A DNA stretch of 64,000 nucleotides from Blasia pusilla (lineage: Eukaryota; Marchantiophyta; Marchantiopsida; Blasiales): assembly GCA_050084515.1 (NCBI GenBank), contig CM114271.1:39122001-39186000 (forward strand). The letters run 5' to 3'. Made by a program: the position numbers and the translations under genes. Shown in pieces: positions 9,896 through 22,417 of the stretch. Within the stretch, counting starts at the first letter, position 1; each line of letters starts with the position of its first letter. The notes beneath the pieces are model-generated. The model was given only the letters and a program-made list of their open reading frames with translations. It was not told the DNA's origin and searched no databases.

Positions 9896-12605
9896 TTTGT
9901 TATCATGCCTTGTCCTCCTTGAAAAAAAACATGAGTTGACAGAAAACTCACAAATGTAGGGAATGTTGCCTTGTGCTGGCCAACCAGATTGGCCACTGCC
10001 AACAATGGTACATCATCACGAGTAACAACATGAGATTTCCGCACTGAATCCAACATCGCATCCACTGTAAGTAGTGATGGTCTCTAGACTCCATCATAAG
10101 CCCACCTCAGCAACTCGGATGGTAAAAGGTTCGTCCATCACAATCATGGACGGTGTGCGCGCGATCCAACACTCGCCGCATCCAACATCACCGTCGGTCC
10201 TATCCACGATCACACCTGATGTACACTCGCCATCACTTAGGCTCGAATATCACCTAACAATGGGAATTTCTCCAAAATGTAGGCCGAAGAACATCGTTGG
10301 GTAGTCTGCAAGTATCGAAGAACTCGCAACATCTCCCAAAATATGGCTGACCTCGGGTCTTGCAAACCAAGTCCCTGACCCGTCGAAGAATGATCCTGAC
10401 ATGGCCACCTTGCCACCACCAAGTGTATCACACCAACCCTATCTAGATCAAGTGCCCCCAACAACGAAATGTCGCTCATCAATACATGCTAATATCCCCT
10501 AACTACAAACATTGGCAATAACTCATGATACTGCTGGACTAGTCTCGACACATGATGTAATGAGACTCTACGTGTAGTCTCATCTCTCTCAACATACAAG
10601 TATTTTTTTGTACTCATACTCTGGCCTACGATACTGTATCTAACACTTTTCTAATCCCTCCAAAGAAATCTACTATACGTACACCCTCCTCTGGATACTG
10701 CCACACGATCATTGTGGTGTCCAAGGGTGTCAACGTATCCACTCCTAGAGCACGTGGTAACTCTATCCCTTCTCGCTCTAGAGCATAGGCTCGGATCCAC
10801 GCCTGCCTCACTAGCTCATCTGCTCTCCTTTCCAAATCGATGCTCGTTCCCCACAAAGCTAAAGAAGTATTGCCAATAGATGTAGCCATGCTCGTCATCG
10901 CATGACACTCCTCAGGCCTATCCTCTACAAGAATATCCTATGCATTGGCATTCCCCTCTAGTAAAATTTCTTGGCCAACATAATGTGCCACAATAAGCAG
11001 CAACTGTTGTGGTCGACTCTCGAAGTGAACCATCAAGTCTTCCTGCATACTGCACGTACGGGTAGCTGACTGGCTCGTCCCTCACTTGATTTCCAACCTA
11101 GTCCATAGGAGGCTGTCTCCTCCCAAAAGTCAATTTTGAACCCTAGAGTATACAATATGGTAGCCCCTACCAAAACTTCATAAGACTCGGTCGGTGGCAC
11201 AACCGCTCGCGTCCGCACCATTACACTATCCATAGAATGATCAAGCCGAATCCTCACTGCAATCTCATCGCGAGTCATGAAGTGTGTCGGGGATGTGCCT
11301 CCCAATGAAGTATGAATCTAGAATGGACATGGAGTAATCTCACACTTCCGCAATCCCATTGCTACACATGCCGCCTTCCCCAACATAAGGGGTTGTGCTC
11401 CTGAAATCAACTAGCACACGCTGCGGTTGATACACAACTCTGGATGGACCAACCAGCTAGAAAACTCCATCTCGGTTGTGCAAGACAACAACTCCTGGTG
11501 AGACGACAACACGCTCTATTGCTAGTCTAGTTGGCAACTCCGCCACTCTAGCCGCTGCTACATGCCAACTCTTTGTGGCCCTCGTCCTTAGCATATGCTC
11601 TAAGGGTCCATCAACTACATCTCCTGTGCAAGTCTCAACACAGGAAGAACCAAACTCATTGCTCTCAGAGAGCATCACCGCCAATCGGAAAACATCAGCT
11701 AGTCAACCTCCACATGTCAACAAATCTCTAGCCGCAAATAATGGGACCCTAGACAAATCCGTCGCCATCGCTTGTAACTTGCCAGTGCTAGGCCATGTCG
11801 AATGTTGCATAGGCCTTGTAGACGTACTCACCTCATGCGCTCCTCTAAGTGCATCGGCAACTGCAACAATAACACTCCTCAAAGGTCGTCTAGGGACCAT
11901 CGATGGGGTCCAAAGAGCCTCTCACAATGTAAAAGACTGGGGAAGTCTAGCTAGCCTACATGCTTCTCCCCTCTGGGCATCCAACTCCACATCGGATCCT
12001 TGTGGCTTAGAAGCTCTCACCGTGCTTCTCATAATCACTGCATCTGCATCCACCTATGAGGTGTTGCAAAAAAATCCCATACCTCCTAGATCTCCCGCCA
12101 TATCCTGACCTTGAGCAAATTTGGAAGTCAATGCGCCCATTGCACCTAATGTAGATGCTTGCTCGGCCATCATAGCCTGAAGGTGTTGCTCCAATTGAGC
12201 AGTCCTCGCCAAAGTTTCCTCTGATGCAAGTGTTGCACTCGCTTTGGCAGGTGGTAGGGTCCTGAATCCACCACGTCCTCGACCTCCGTCCTGTGCCACC
12301 TCTAGGTCCTCGACCTCCGTATAGGCGCAGCTCGGGGTGGAGCTCGAAACATCTCTCACGTGTGTGCCCATATCTTTGGCAATGATCACACAAAGGTAAG
12401 GGTGGCCTCCCTTGGGCCTCCTCATATACAGCTAATGGTGATGCTTGCACTCCACTCTGATGTCTACAATCTCGCTGACAATGTGATCGTCCAGCCCACG
12501 CTGCCCAACAAGAAATACCGAGCCCTCGGCCCCATAACTCTGTAGTGTGCAAAGATATGAGATAAACTCGTGGTGTCTCCCTCAAAGTGGCGCCTATTGT
12601 CAAAA
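9883..12605 (-). pseudogene. Retroelement gag-protease-DNA methyltransferase, copy B (broken)
   Basis: Read on the minus strand. A gag CCHC zinc knuckle, CDHCQRYGHTRERC (C-x2-C-x4-H-x4-C), lies near 12330-12400, followed by a Gly/Arg-rich stretch and, in a shifted frame, an Ala/Gln-rich helix-like segment to about 12054. Next comes a protease region (11000-11460), matching copy A in YEVLVGATILYTLGF and the following WE-TASYGLGWKS. The methyltransferase then has motif I VDFFGGI (10655-10680), ERDETTRRVS, motif IV WPCQD (Cys codon about 10399-10401), DPRSAIFWEMLRVL, EKFPLLGD (motif VI with ENV altered), VGSRAHRP (motif VIII-like) and FPTFVSF. It stops at about 9893, beside the TATGACT array. 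Several stops and shifts make it non-functional. Its C terminus is found inverted at 8541-8905. Confidence 0.85.
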
Positions 12606-12619
12606 CTCTCTCCTCAAGT

Positions 12620-12845
12620 ATGTTGAGCTCCTACGCTCCGCCAACAAAAATACTGATTTGAGAGTAGGCAAACCAACATGTAAGAGAGTTGCATCTTGCA
12701 CTCTCTTCCGCAACTCAGCGGTCTAGCATCGCATACCTAAATGAAGAGATAGGCCCTCAAGACTCTCTCCTGAGAGACCTGGAGAGAGACCAAGCACTAG
12801 CAAGGGCCTAAGAGGTCCTCAGAGCCAGATGAGTGTCTCCAGTCT
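12620..12845. other. Gap between gag fragment and LINE fragment
   Basis: No domain recognised. It is probably the 5' side of retroelement copy B; no LTR or primer-binding site could be identified by eye. Confidence 0.4.
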
Positions 12846-12859
12846 TCACACTAAGAATT

Positions 12860-13950
12860 TAGCAATCTGAAGCTGATTCCGCCTAGCCATGAATGTGGGG
12901 ACCTTGGGAAGCAGGGTGATCAAAGAGATCCGGGAAGTCAAGCCTAATATGACTGTGAAAGGTGCAGTCGAAGAGGTAATGATGTTCATCATCAATAAGC
13001 CTCGAGTTGCAAAATCTACATAATCTGTCCTCCCTTTTCTTAAGTGAGAATTTTCCTTTCTGAATCTCAAGGTCACTTGAGCCACATCTGAATCTCGCTA
13101 ATGTATGACGTAACTTAGTGGGAGTGGGGGCAGAGATATAAGAGGCTTGCTACACGGATCTGTAGGTGTTCATGAGGGTGTGGTAGCGCCTCATTCTTTC
13201 ACCATTTTTGTGAGATGTATTCCCCCTGCTTTCACAGAGACGCTGGTGTCGGCCCCAATTGATGGCAATGTAATTGCTGTGTAATTGTTCAGCAAGGTCC
13301 TGGTGGATGGCCATAGGTAGGTCGTCGATGGAGATTCCCCATTCCACAAGTCACTCCTTGCAATCATAGTACCAGTTTTTAGCCCCAAGGGTGACAATAC
13401 TTTTTGAAATCACATAGGCCGTGGCGGATAGACAATTGGGATCGTCCTCAAAGATATCCTCAAGGTGTTGGAGAAATGTGATCAGATTTTTAACATCATG
13501 GATCTCAATTGGGACCTCCCCAAACTCAGCCACTATAATTTCTTGGGGAGTGGTTTTCCTAATGCCCAAACTTTGACGCATGAAGACTTTATGGGGACCT
13601 CAAGGCCCTCGGGCCACAAGAAGGTGAATGGACTGTTGTATTTCCTACATGGCCAGGGCATCACATCAGAAGTAAAGAGCCCTGTTTTTCTCCATACCAT
13701 TCATCCTTCATTGGAATATGGTGCATCAATGTGGGATGCCAACACCAAACAAAGATACAGGTTTGAAGCTTCCTCACGAACAACCAGAGTTAGTGGGAGA
13801 TCAGAACTTGGAGAGGAACCCCTGGAGGATCAACATGATATTGCAAAGTAGAAATGGCGGAGGCACCTCTAGGCAATGGATTCTCATCCCTATCCTAAAG
13901 CAGCGGTGGGAAAATTTTGGACCCAAAGAAGCTCAGTAAAGCCAAATCTT
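12860..13950 (-). pseudogene. LINE (non-LTR) reverse transcriptase C-terminal fragment
   Basis: The minus-strand frame at 13351-13581 reads LGIRKTTPQEIIVAEFGEVPIE, a pattern common just downstream of the RT thumb in non-LTR elements. It continues, with stops and shifts, to an RLCRFCNSRLIDDEHHYLFDC segment (C-x2-C-x9-H-x4-C, about 12960-13025). Such a zinc-binding end followed by R-x-DFPDLF is typical of LINE ORF2 termini. No intact YADD catalytic motif was found. The same C-terminal motif recurs at 39.96-40.22 kb, and the residues DFP also follow it there. Confidence 0.6.
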
Positions 13951-14009
13951 GGACAAAAAGGTTTCAAGAGATTGTGCAAGCAACCAAGGTCTAGGGGGGC
14001 CTAAATAGT

Positions 14010-14760
14010 GGGAGCAAGATGAGAAACCCACTTCTTTGGTTATGGTATCCAAAAATTGTTAATCATAACCAAAAAAGTATCCAAAAGCTCACAGTAGAAC
14101 AGCAAAGAGGAGACCATGAAATTGGTTTCTCTCTTGATTGTATATCTTGTGCAAGCAAAACTGGAGAACTATTCATGGGGAACCCCTTGCTTGGGAACCT
14201 ATCTTAAGTTCAAGTTTAGGACATGAACCTTGAATCACAAGAAAAGTAGGATGGGAACGCAAGTAAATTGTTGCAGCTTGTGTGATGATGGGGATGATAT
14301 CTCTAGTCACTATGTGATCTCCTACAAAAATTCATAACACAGAGCAAGGGCACATGCTGATATTGCTAAGTTGGTAACAGATTCAACAAACTAGATTCAC
14401 TGCCCAAAGTTGTTGCACTGGTAATTTTTTTGTATTGAGGATCCCAATCAGGTAAGATAGATGATGTCATAAAGAGCTCTCTGGTTGACACTTGGAATCT
14501 CCTCAACACTACTCTATATGGGCGGCACCCACACTATATGAGAGTGTCTCCCTCCTCTCATATGGTATCTTCGTCATTTCTTCCTCTTTCTACACCTATC
14601 TCAATATCAAGCACTGTCCAAACAAGGCATGGAGTCTATGGTCACGAGGCTAGTGACTATCGCTACTTAACAAGTATAATCTCTGTAGCTATGTTGGTAA
14701 CAGAGTTTATCTTAGCAGATCTGAACCATAAAATATTGCAATCCTTCAAATATGACTAAA
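14010..14760. repeat. Dispersed repeat family R1, copy 2
   Basis: It is collinear with 3870-4700: GATTGTATATCTTGTGCAAGC, then CTTGGGAACC, then AAGAAAAGTAGGATGGGAAC, then GATTCACTGCCCAAAGTTGTTG, then GTCCAAACAAGGCATGG. It lies just upstream (in minus sense) of a LINE fragment, as copy 3 does at 40.7 kb. Confidence 0.65.
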
Positions 14761-14959
14761 TTGTAAAACCAATCTGTCAACCCATCAATAGCCAAGATTG
14801 ATGGGAAAGGGTTGTGAACATACCCATAAAAAAGTGTCGAGTATATTGTGATCAAAGATCTATAAAAGCCGCATTTGGTACTTTGATGGGATAAGTGAAT
14901 CCATTGTCAGAAATATTGCGGTCACCTGTATAGCCAGAAGGCACTCATTTGTCAAGATC

Positions 14960-15270
14960 GCCTCTAATTTCCATACCAATGTTCTCCATTCAACATGACA
15001 ACAATGTGTCTACAGCACCAACACTTAGCATAGATATACTTCATACCAATCAAAACTATAATAAGGTAACTTGAGATTTTGCAGAGCCCAAAGATGCTCA
15101 TTCATCAAATTTTGAAATCTAAATTTACTTCATAAACGTGTGTTCTCCATTCAACATGACAGCAAGGTGTTCAAAGCCTTGACACTCAGCATAGATATAC
15201 TTGATAAAACCTACAATGAGGTACCTCAAGTTTCTAAGCAAGCACAAAGAGCACATATGCAAGATTGCAC
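14960..15270. repeat. Local direct repeat, about 150-bp period
   Basis: The block GTTCTCCATTCAACATGACA-CAATGTGTCTACAGC-CACTTAGCATAGATATACTT at 14981-15040 recurs at 15140-15200 with few changes. Each copy is followed by TAAGGTAACTTGAG or GAGGTACCTCAAG. Confidence 0.7.
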
Positions 15271-15359
15271 TGCAAATGATGAAGACAAATGGTTAGAATT
15301 GGATAGTATGTGTAGAACCCCTCATGGATCAATTTCACAACCACACACTTGAAACATTT

Positions 15360-18300
15360 TCAGCTGACCCAATTAGGTTGGGCTCAAAATTGTCTTGCCA
15401 AATCGATGGAAAACACCACACTATCTAACAAGGAGTTGAATTGTAGGCAGTGCGACTTTAACCATAGTCACAACCAATGGCTACATATTTGCGAATACTA
15501 AAAGCCTCTGCGTCACAAATTTGTGATTATAAGACTCCCTGGAGGATTGAAGACTGTGAGTTGTTCCAACTCGATTATTCTTTGAATCCTATGAAACTCT
15601 TAATTACGATTGGAGGTACAAGGCAGCAAGTCTTCTTATGAACTCCTCTACCAAAAATTGTTAGGGTATTGGATAATATTTACAATGAGTAAATGTGCTA
15701 AAAAGCATTGCAAACACGGACCAAGGTTTCAGGGGAAGAGCTATTACTCACAAAATTTGATAATGATTCCAAATAATTGTGTAAGTGTGGAAATTGATAG
15801 TTAGATTGAACCATATCTTTATACGCTGCTCCCTACCGCCTGTACCATTCATGAAGAGATCCATATGCAAAGTGTATAGCTCATCTGTTTTAGCTTCTTC
15901 ATTCCTTGAGACTCACTCTCCCCACTGATTGTCTTCTCGAGCAAACAAAAGCGATTAAGAGCAGACACTCTGAGCAGGGAAGAAATTTTGTCTCAAAAAA
16001 TACATGGTACGTTCCAAAAGGATAAAAAAGGAACGAGTGCACTCCTGTAGCATATATCACATCATTGCTTCAACATTGCCAATATACTTTCGTTAGCACA
16101 TATGCAAGAAGAATCGAACACGCGTGAAGAAAGTTCAATCATAGGCACGAATTAGTATCTTCCAGCTTTGCAAGCATGGGTTCTGCACTCTTCTTTGGGG
16201 GATCTCACTCCACCCATTCCTAGTCAATTGTGTCGGTGATGTTTCTTGACTTCTTCAATGCGATTTGCTATTTTTTAAAGGACTTTTCCTATTCCCCCTT
16301 TATTCATGGATGTCTTCTCATATTTTTAGGATGCTATTCACCAAGACCAGTGAACAAGGAAGGAGTGGAAGTAGGATATTACAGGAGGGATAGTTCCCCT
16401 TTTAGTGTGTGTGATTGCGAAAGAGAGTGTTAGTGTAGAGTTCCTAGCTCTCCGCTAAGAAGCTCTTCACAATGCAATTAGCCATATCGGAATCAACTTC
16501 AGTAAAATTCTAATTGGTTGGGGCAGCAGGTGGCAAGTAATCATTTTGGTTACCGTGCTTGCAAAACAAATGTGGAAGAGAAGATATATCATACTCCTAG
16601 CATCGACATTGTAGGAGTTCATATGCAGACATAGCTTCTGGAACAAAACTTCTTAAAGGTAATGCGTTAAGAGAGGAACTGCTGTACTCGTCTTCAAGTG
16701 CGCTTCTTAAGGTTTCATACTTGTAAAGGTCAGCCTCCACAACCTGCATGCCCAGAAGCGATGATCATAGCATGCGACGATGGCTATTGAGGAACTTCAA
16801 CAATTCACAGAAACTGGAAAGTTTGTTTGTGTTGTGACCGCTTGTTGATAGCCGATCATGCCTAGACATAGTTCCTCTCTTAATGCAATTATGTCCACAT
16901 AATTGGTCTTAAGAGAGAAAAACTCTTCTTCATTATTTGTATAAAACCTACCGTTATGTGAGAAACTATATATTAACATATGAAATGATCCAAGGCCAAA
17001 AATATAAATAATATAAAGTTAGGTTGGTACATAATTTGCTAGCTTAAGCAACATTTAAAAAAGAATATATTGTTCACTCTACAAAAGGTAGTGTAGAAAG
17101 TAATAACATGCGTTAGAACATCTACCAACATACACGTATGATATTAGAACTAGTCTATTTTAGATTTGGTTTCCAAAGTTTCCTTAGGATTTTCAGACCA
17201 CTTTTAATGTTAGGAATTCCATCTATATAATAATGGGCGACCACATATGCATAACACGACAAGATAGGGGATAATAAGACAAAATAGGAAACATCCTTGA
17301 ATTTTGTTGCTTAAGCCCTATTAGATGTGTAGAAATAGAACAAAGGAAACGAATAGGGATTTGAGTGGAATATATATTAATCAATTTAATATTATAATAG
17401 GTGATTATAAATATTAATAAATAACCAAATTTTATAATTTTTACCTCAATTAATATTTGATGGAAAAATGAAATAAAATTTTAATGGATGAGTAAATTTT
17501 TTAAAATTTATGGGAAGATAAAATTATTTAGGATATTTGGATATGATTTAAATTTGAATGGAGAATTGTAATTACTGAGAATAGTGAAAATGTTATTACT
17601 CTTCTAAGATTTTAGAAAAAAAATCATATTTAAAATAAATAACATGATCATTCTTTAAATAATTGTATTAATTCACATGTGATATTTTGGGAAAGGAAAA
17701 TGAATTTGAATGGAAAAGGAAAATGATTTCGTTCATTAATTTTGGTTAGTGAATGTTATTTTGGTAAGAAGGGGAAGAATAGTTTAGGGTTTGAACTTTT
17801 ATGGAGGAGTGAAACTATTTAGGGGAGATGGGTGTTATTTAAAGGTGAAATTTTCTTACTCTTTTTAAAATTTTAAAAAGTGGAAATAATACTTAAATTT
17901 TAAAATTAAATAAAAATTTAAAATTTAAACATAAATTTTAAAAACTATTATTGACACATGTTATGGACAAGAAGAAAAAAGTTTGAATTTATGTACAATA
18001 TCATTAATCCTCTCACTAAAAAAAGTTCTTCAAACACTTTTTTACTTTGCATGCATCGCACATATACCTTACCAATAAATTATATTGCGTCATGATATTG
18101 CATCATGACGCAATGATGTAGATCATGTGATGACTTAAAATTACCTTTTAAATACTTTTGTTAGGTCATATGTATGGCTTGTAATCCATATTTTTTAGTA
18201 GAAAATCAGTTTACAAATTAATAATGGAGGTAAGTGGAGGTCCTCTTTATAAGGATTGTCTAGATATTCCAACTTAAGTTCAAAAATTTCATTTAATTTT

Positions 18301-18990
18301 TAGCACTATAGAATTTGAAATCATTCTAACCTAAAGGATGAATATTACCTTTTGACCATTTTCCCAATCTATACCATTTTCCCATACACCCATCTCACCT
18401 TTAAACATTACAAACATCAACAACTCAAATTTGCCACATATTGTGAGTTTGTCGATTCGAATTTGCTCTCTCCCATAGCACTTGCATTATATCCCCAAGT
18501 TGACTATTCCACTTCGTCACCACTTCCAACATTCAAATTGAATTAAGAATCAAAACATGAAATATGGATTGTTTTCATTTGAATGATCTTTCTTATGTGT
18601 TGATATGATGTTTGCAAGTGATTTCTCAGTAGGACCATTTGAGTATATATAGATTTTTAATGTCTTTGATATTTTGAGTTGTTTTATTAATATAATTAAG
18701 AGGTGCAAACCTCAATCTCGTCTATGCTACATACTATTAAGCAATAGTTTATATGCCATTAGAGACAAAATAGTTCCTAGATATTAAGAAAGGTCCTTTT
18801 AGGATTCTAACGGGGGTATTGCATTACGACAATTTTGGGAGTTGAATAAAGAGCCACCTCCCTCTCAATTTACAAATCCCATCCTTTAGGAGAGTTCCTC
18901 TCTCATGTAGCATCATTAGTTATTAGTAGTGTAGCACCATTAGTAGATACAAACTTATGTAATATAGGACCAACTTAATAAGGAAGAACA
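15360..18990. other. AT-rich intergenic region, no gene recognised
   Basis: Only short open stretches without recognisable domains. From 16980 to 18960 the DNA is strongly AT-rich and low in complexity, typical of non-coding plant DNA. A TTAAGAGAGGAACT block near 16666 has a reverse-complement match near 16870. Confidence 0.6.
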
Positions 18991-19406
18991 TTCCATCTTC
19001 ACATTGTCTCTTCTTGAGAGGGAGAAAATCTCTTCACCGTTGTGGGAAGAGATTAAAATGATGGGTATTGCCGGAATAAAAATAAATAAATTTAAATCAT
19101 ATGTAACAATGTTTAAAATCCAAGATTTTATCAATCAAATTTACACTTCGGAAATAGTCAAAACACTAATGGTCACGTTCAATTCGTTCGGTGGCGCTAG
19201 TATTAAGCTACAAAATGAGATATACACAACATTTGTACAAAGGTCCATCACCGAGTTCCAAGCCTTATTTGTCTCGCCCACGTCTCTTCGCCATCTTTCT
19301 CAGAACTCCGGCACTCCTCGCGCCGCTACGTTCTTCCTTCATGACTAGTGCATTGGCGAAGTCACGGAGACGAGCAGCTGGCTCTCTTGGATCTTTCGAG
19401 ATTCAT

Positions 19407-19490
19407 TTACCCAAGCTCCATAGCTTTCCGGCGTCTTCCTCAACTAGATTACCCGACCTCCATAGCTTGCCGGCGTCTTCCTCGTCACAA
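19407..19490. repeat. 42-bp tandem duplication next to RCI2 terminal exon 2b
   Basis: Units 19407-19448 and 19449-19490 share TTACCC, CTCCATAGCTT and CCGGCGTCTTCCTC. They sit immediately 3' (in minus sense) of the stop codon of the distal RCI2 exon, so they would lie in its 3' UTR. Confidence 0.8.
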
Positions 19491-19495
19491 GATGT

Positions 19496-19576
19496 CTACA
19501 AGATGACGTACAATGCGTAGATGATACCGGGTATGTAACCCAAGATCGTCAGAACGACCGAGATCCAAAATTCCAC
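19496..19576 (-). CDS. RCI2/PMP3 alternative or orphan terminal exon (2b)
   Basis: The minus-strand exon begins right after a good acceptor (TTTTTGTAAACAG, exon base 19576). It encodes VEFWISVVLTILGYIPGIIY plus ALYVIL and a TAG at 19496-19498. This is the second half of an RCI2/PMP3 proteolipid, including the conserved VEFWI and GY-PGIIYA-Y motifs. The splice phase is 0, identical to exon 2a at 20801-20884, so joining it to exon 1 (21816-21896) would give a complete 53-residue protein. I found no second copy of exon 1 between 19577 and 20800. It is either an alternative last exon or the remnant of a tandem duplication. Confidence 0.82.
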   Translation of the reverse strand: MEFWISVVLTILGYIPGIIYALYVIL

Positions 19577-20800
19577 CTGTTTACAAAAAGAACAAGACGA
19601 TGTCTTAGTTGGACGTGCACGTTACTACGCACCATTCACATGAGTATGTCGGACAAGTCGAGAAAATCCTCGTCCACCCTCCACTGTCGACTCCGTGCGG
19701 CGTGAGAAGGAACTCGCAAACAATCTGAGGCGATGTAGTTGCCACAAAAAGTTCCTTGTTGGGACATGACATCGCTGCATGACTCTACAAGAGGATATAA
19801 CTCGTGTCTAGAATTGAGAGTCAAATAGTAGAATAGAAAGTTGCGTCGCAAGGCTAAGGAATTAAAGAATTTGTCTGTTCTGATCCCGAGAGCATAGAGT
19901 TCGAAAGGCGGCGGGGAAAGCGTGTGACAAGCCGGATGGCAATTCCCTCAAGCATATCTGCCAGCCCCGACATCATCCTCCACCTTTCGCCGGTACTGTA
20001 GCTTTGTTGTTGCGATATGCAAAGCCACGGCCAGGACCCATTCCGTTTCATTCTGGGTGTGTACGATATACTGGCCATCACCGTTTCGAGGCCATAGAAA
20101 CGATGAACCTTACAAAAAACACATGATGAAAACCCATCGGAAATAAAAAAAGAAGAGGGGGACTCAAAGAGTACGCGAAGGCCACAACCGGCCCTGTTTC
20201 GAGGTGGCTAATGAGTCCACATGATAGAAAGGTTGTCTCTAGCAGTAGGAGACAGAAGCGTACTGGTAACATACTTCTTAGCGTGGTCAATTCATTTACC
20301 TCATCTCATAATATGGCTAGGAAGAAATCCTCCCACTCGGAAAGATTTGAATCCAATTGAGTTTCTTCCAATATGCCGACATATGCGATAACTTTTTTAG
20401 CTTGTACACATGCGAGCTACTAAGCCAGAGAGAACGAGCCGCACTAAGATTGTTCGCAATGATTAGTCAATCTGTACTATATACCATAACAAACTCTCAT
20501 TGCAAGTACTGCGTCTGTCGCTGAAAGTTCGCAGTAGCGCCGTAATCAATCAAAAGCCATCACAGAAGACTAGAAACGAAGTGATAGGAATCTTTCGGTC
20601 GATACGAACTACACTTCTAAGCTCTCTGGTTTGGAAATCAAATCTCGCAAAGAGAGAGCCAAGCGATCAATGGTCGCACTAAAAAATTGGGTTAAAAATC
20701 TTCAGAGAAGTTTCAAACCAATAAAATTCCTTATGTCATAGATCTACGTTACTCGGATCGTTTTCAGCAAATCCGATAACCATATCCCGAACTATTTGTA

Positions 20801-21896
20801 CTACGACGTCAAGACGTAGATAGCATAAATAATCCCGGGAAGGTAACCGAAAATACTCAGCAACAGACATATCCAGAATTCCACCTGTTCATAAAGCCAC
20901 AAACTTGAGGGTTGTGAATATCCGGCCTGACATCAGTGTGCAGAGCAAAACATGGGAAACCAACAGTGGCCAATATGAAACAAGCAACGATGACTCCATT
21001 CCAATATGTTCTCTATACCGACTATTCCATGGTATGAGTGAACTAGAGAGTCCTAGGAGTTTCATTCTCCCCAATTTTAGGACATGAGAGAAAATTCTCT
21101 GTGAAGCATGGCTAGGATAAAGTGGCGATGACTCTTGCATCCGTTAACGAATTTCTCTTCCACCAATGCCAGAGATGAGCAACTATGCATCGTAGGACGG
21201 CTGTGAAAGAGAGGCTAAGAGGGTAAACTTCAGAAGGAAATTTCAATCGGCTGCAGTGTAATGAGGAAATATGGACAACGACGAGACAGCAAACAGGACA
21301 GAGAGAGAAGAAGAAGGCTATGATCTTGTGAGCAAACTTTGCGCATATGGCTGAGGCAGACTCCTTAGATACACCTCTAGAGTGCGGCGAGAGCAAAAAC
21401 TCCCAAGATTACGTGTCCCATGTGTCACCTACACGCTTACACTAGTATATGACTCTGAACGGCTCAAGCTTCACCAACGTTTTGTTGGTATATTCGTGCG
21501 GCTAAGGAACCTCTCGAAACGAGGTACTAGAGGGAAATCATAAACTAAGTTGCTCGTGAGCCCCAAGCTCTCCCTCCCTCCTAGAGTGAAGGAACAGAGA
21601 CCGCGACCCTGTACGATAAAGACAGCAGACAAGAAATTTTCGTGGCGTTTGCTCAGAACCTGAAGCTCTCACGGACTGAGGCTTGCGTGCTACGGCGGAA
21701 TACTCAACGCCCAGCGTCCTCAAAGATGCAAAGCTTCGCAGAATAAGGGAATCGGTTCACATCAGAAACAAAATTCTCAGCTCTTGCTAGCGAGGGAGGG
21801 GCACGGATCACTCACCGCGCAGCCAAATTTGAAGAACACTCCCAGAGGAGGCAGGAGGATGGCCAAAATGACATCGATGAAGGTCGCGGAACCCAT
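20801..21896 (-). CDS. RCI2: RCI2/PMP3 low-temperature and salt responsive proteolipid (two exons)
   Basis: Exon 1 is 21896-21816: ATG, 27 codons, starting MGSATFIDVILAILLPPLG and ending FFKFGCA at a GT donor. Exon 2 is 20884-20801: acceptor CAG, then VEFWICLLLSIFGYLPGIIY and AIYVLTS with a stop. Together they encode 54 residues, the normal size of this family, with two membrane-spanning hairpins separated by a K-F-G-C turn. The splice phase is 0 and the intron is 931 nt. Family members are small plasma-membrane proteolipids induced by cold, salt and ABA, affecting membrane potential and ion balance. All hallmark motifs (ILLPPLGVF, FKFGC, VEFWI, GYLPGIIYA) are present, so I judge it intact. 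A second possible terminal exon lies 1.2 kb downstream. Confidence 0.95.
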
Positions 21897-22131
21897 GTTT
21901 TCAACGCTTCTCACTCACGAACAAGCACTTCCCGACCTGGACGAAGCCACCAGAACGATCAAGTGCTTATCTCCACTCGTTCTCACTGGCAGCAAAACTC
22001 CACCTCGTGCTGGCAAATTGAACCTCCGATCTCAATTGCCCCGCCAACACAATAAACGACCTCGTCTTCCCCGACAATAGATGCGCAACAAAAAACACCA
22101 ACGCAGTTTCTACCTGATCTGGAGGACTGCC

Positions 22132-22139
22132 ATACATAT
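22132..22139 (-). promoter_or_regulatory. Possible TATA element for RCI2
   Basis: On the minus strand the sequence reads CCCGTATATGTATGG, about 240 bp upstream of the RCI2 start codon. The position is plausible for a TATA box, but no other evidence supports it. Confidence 0.35.
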
Positions 22140-22184
22140 ACGGGAGAGTTCTCGACCTCCGACCCCACTCACGGCACCTTAAAA

Positions 22185-22200
22185 TTCGACACGTGCCGAA
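22185..22200 (-). promoter_or_regulatory. ABRE/G-box upstream of RCI2
   Basis: On the minus strand the near-palindrome TTCGGCACGTGTCGAA contains CACGTG and the ABA-response core ACGTGTC. It lies about 295 bp upstream of the RCI2 ATG. This fits the known ABA and stress induction of the family, but its function here is inferred. Confidence 0.55.
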
Positions 22201-22417
22201 GCTACTCCCCCCCCCCCGATAATTCGCATCGGAGATCCCGGCGGCCCAGAGCCGGGGTTGTTCAAGAGTAGCTGTCGAGGTCTGGTTGGTCCGCGGCCTT
22301 GACAGTCGGATATCTCCGGGAACCGATGGAAACGTATGTGAAGATATTTGAACTACGGTCATCTTTTAGGAATCGAGTTTTTCCCGTAAGGGGGAGGATT
22401 TATTCCGTGGAAGAGGT

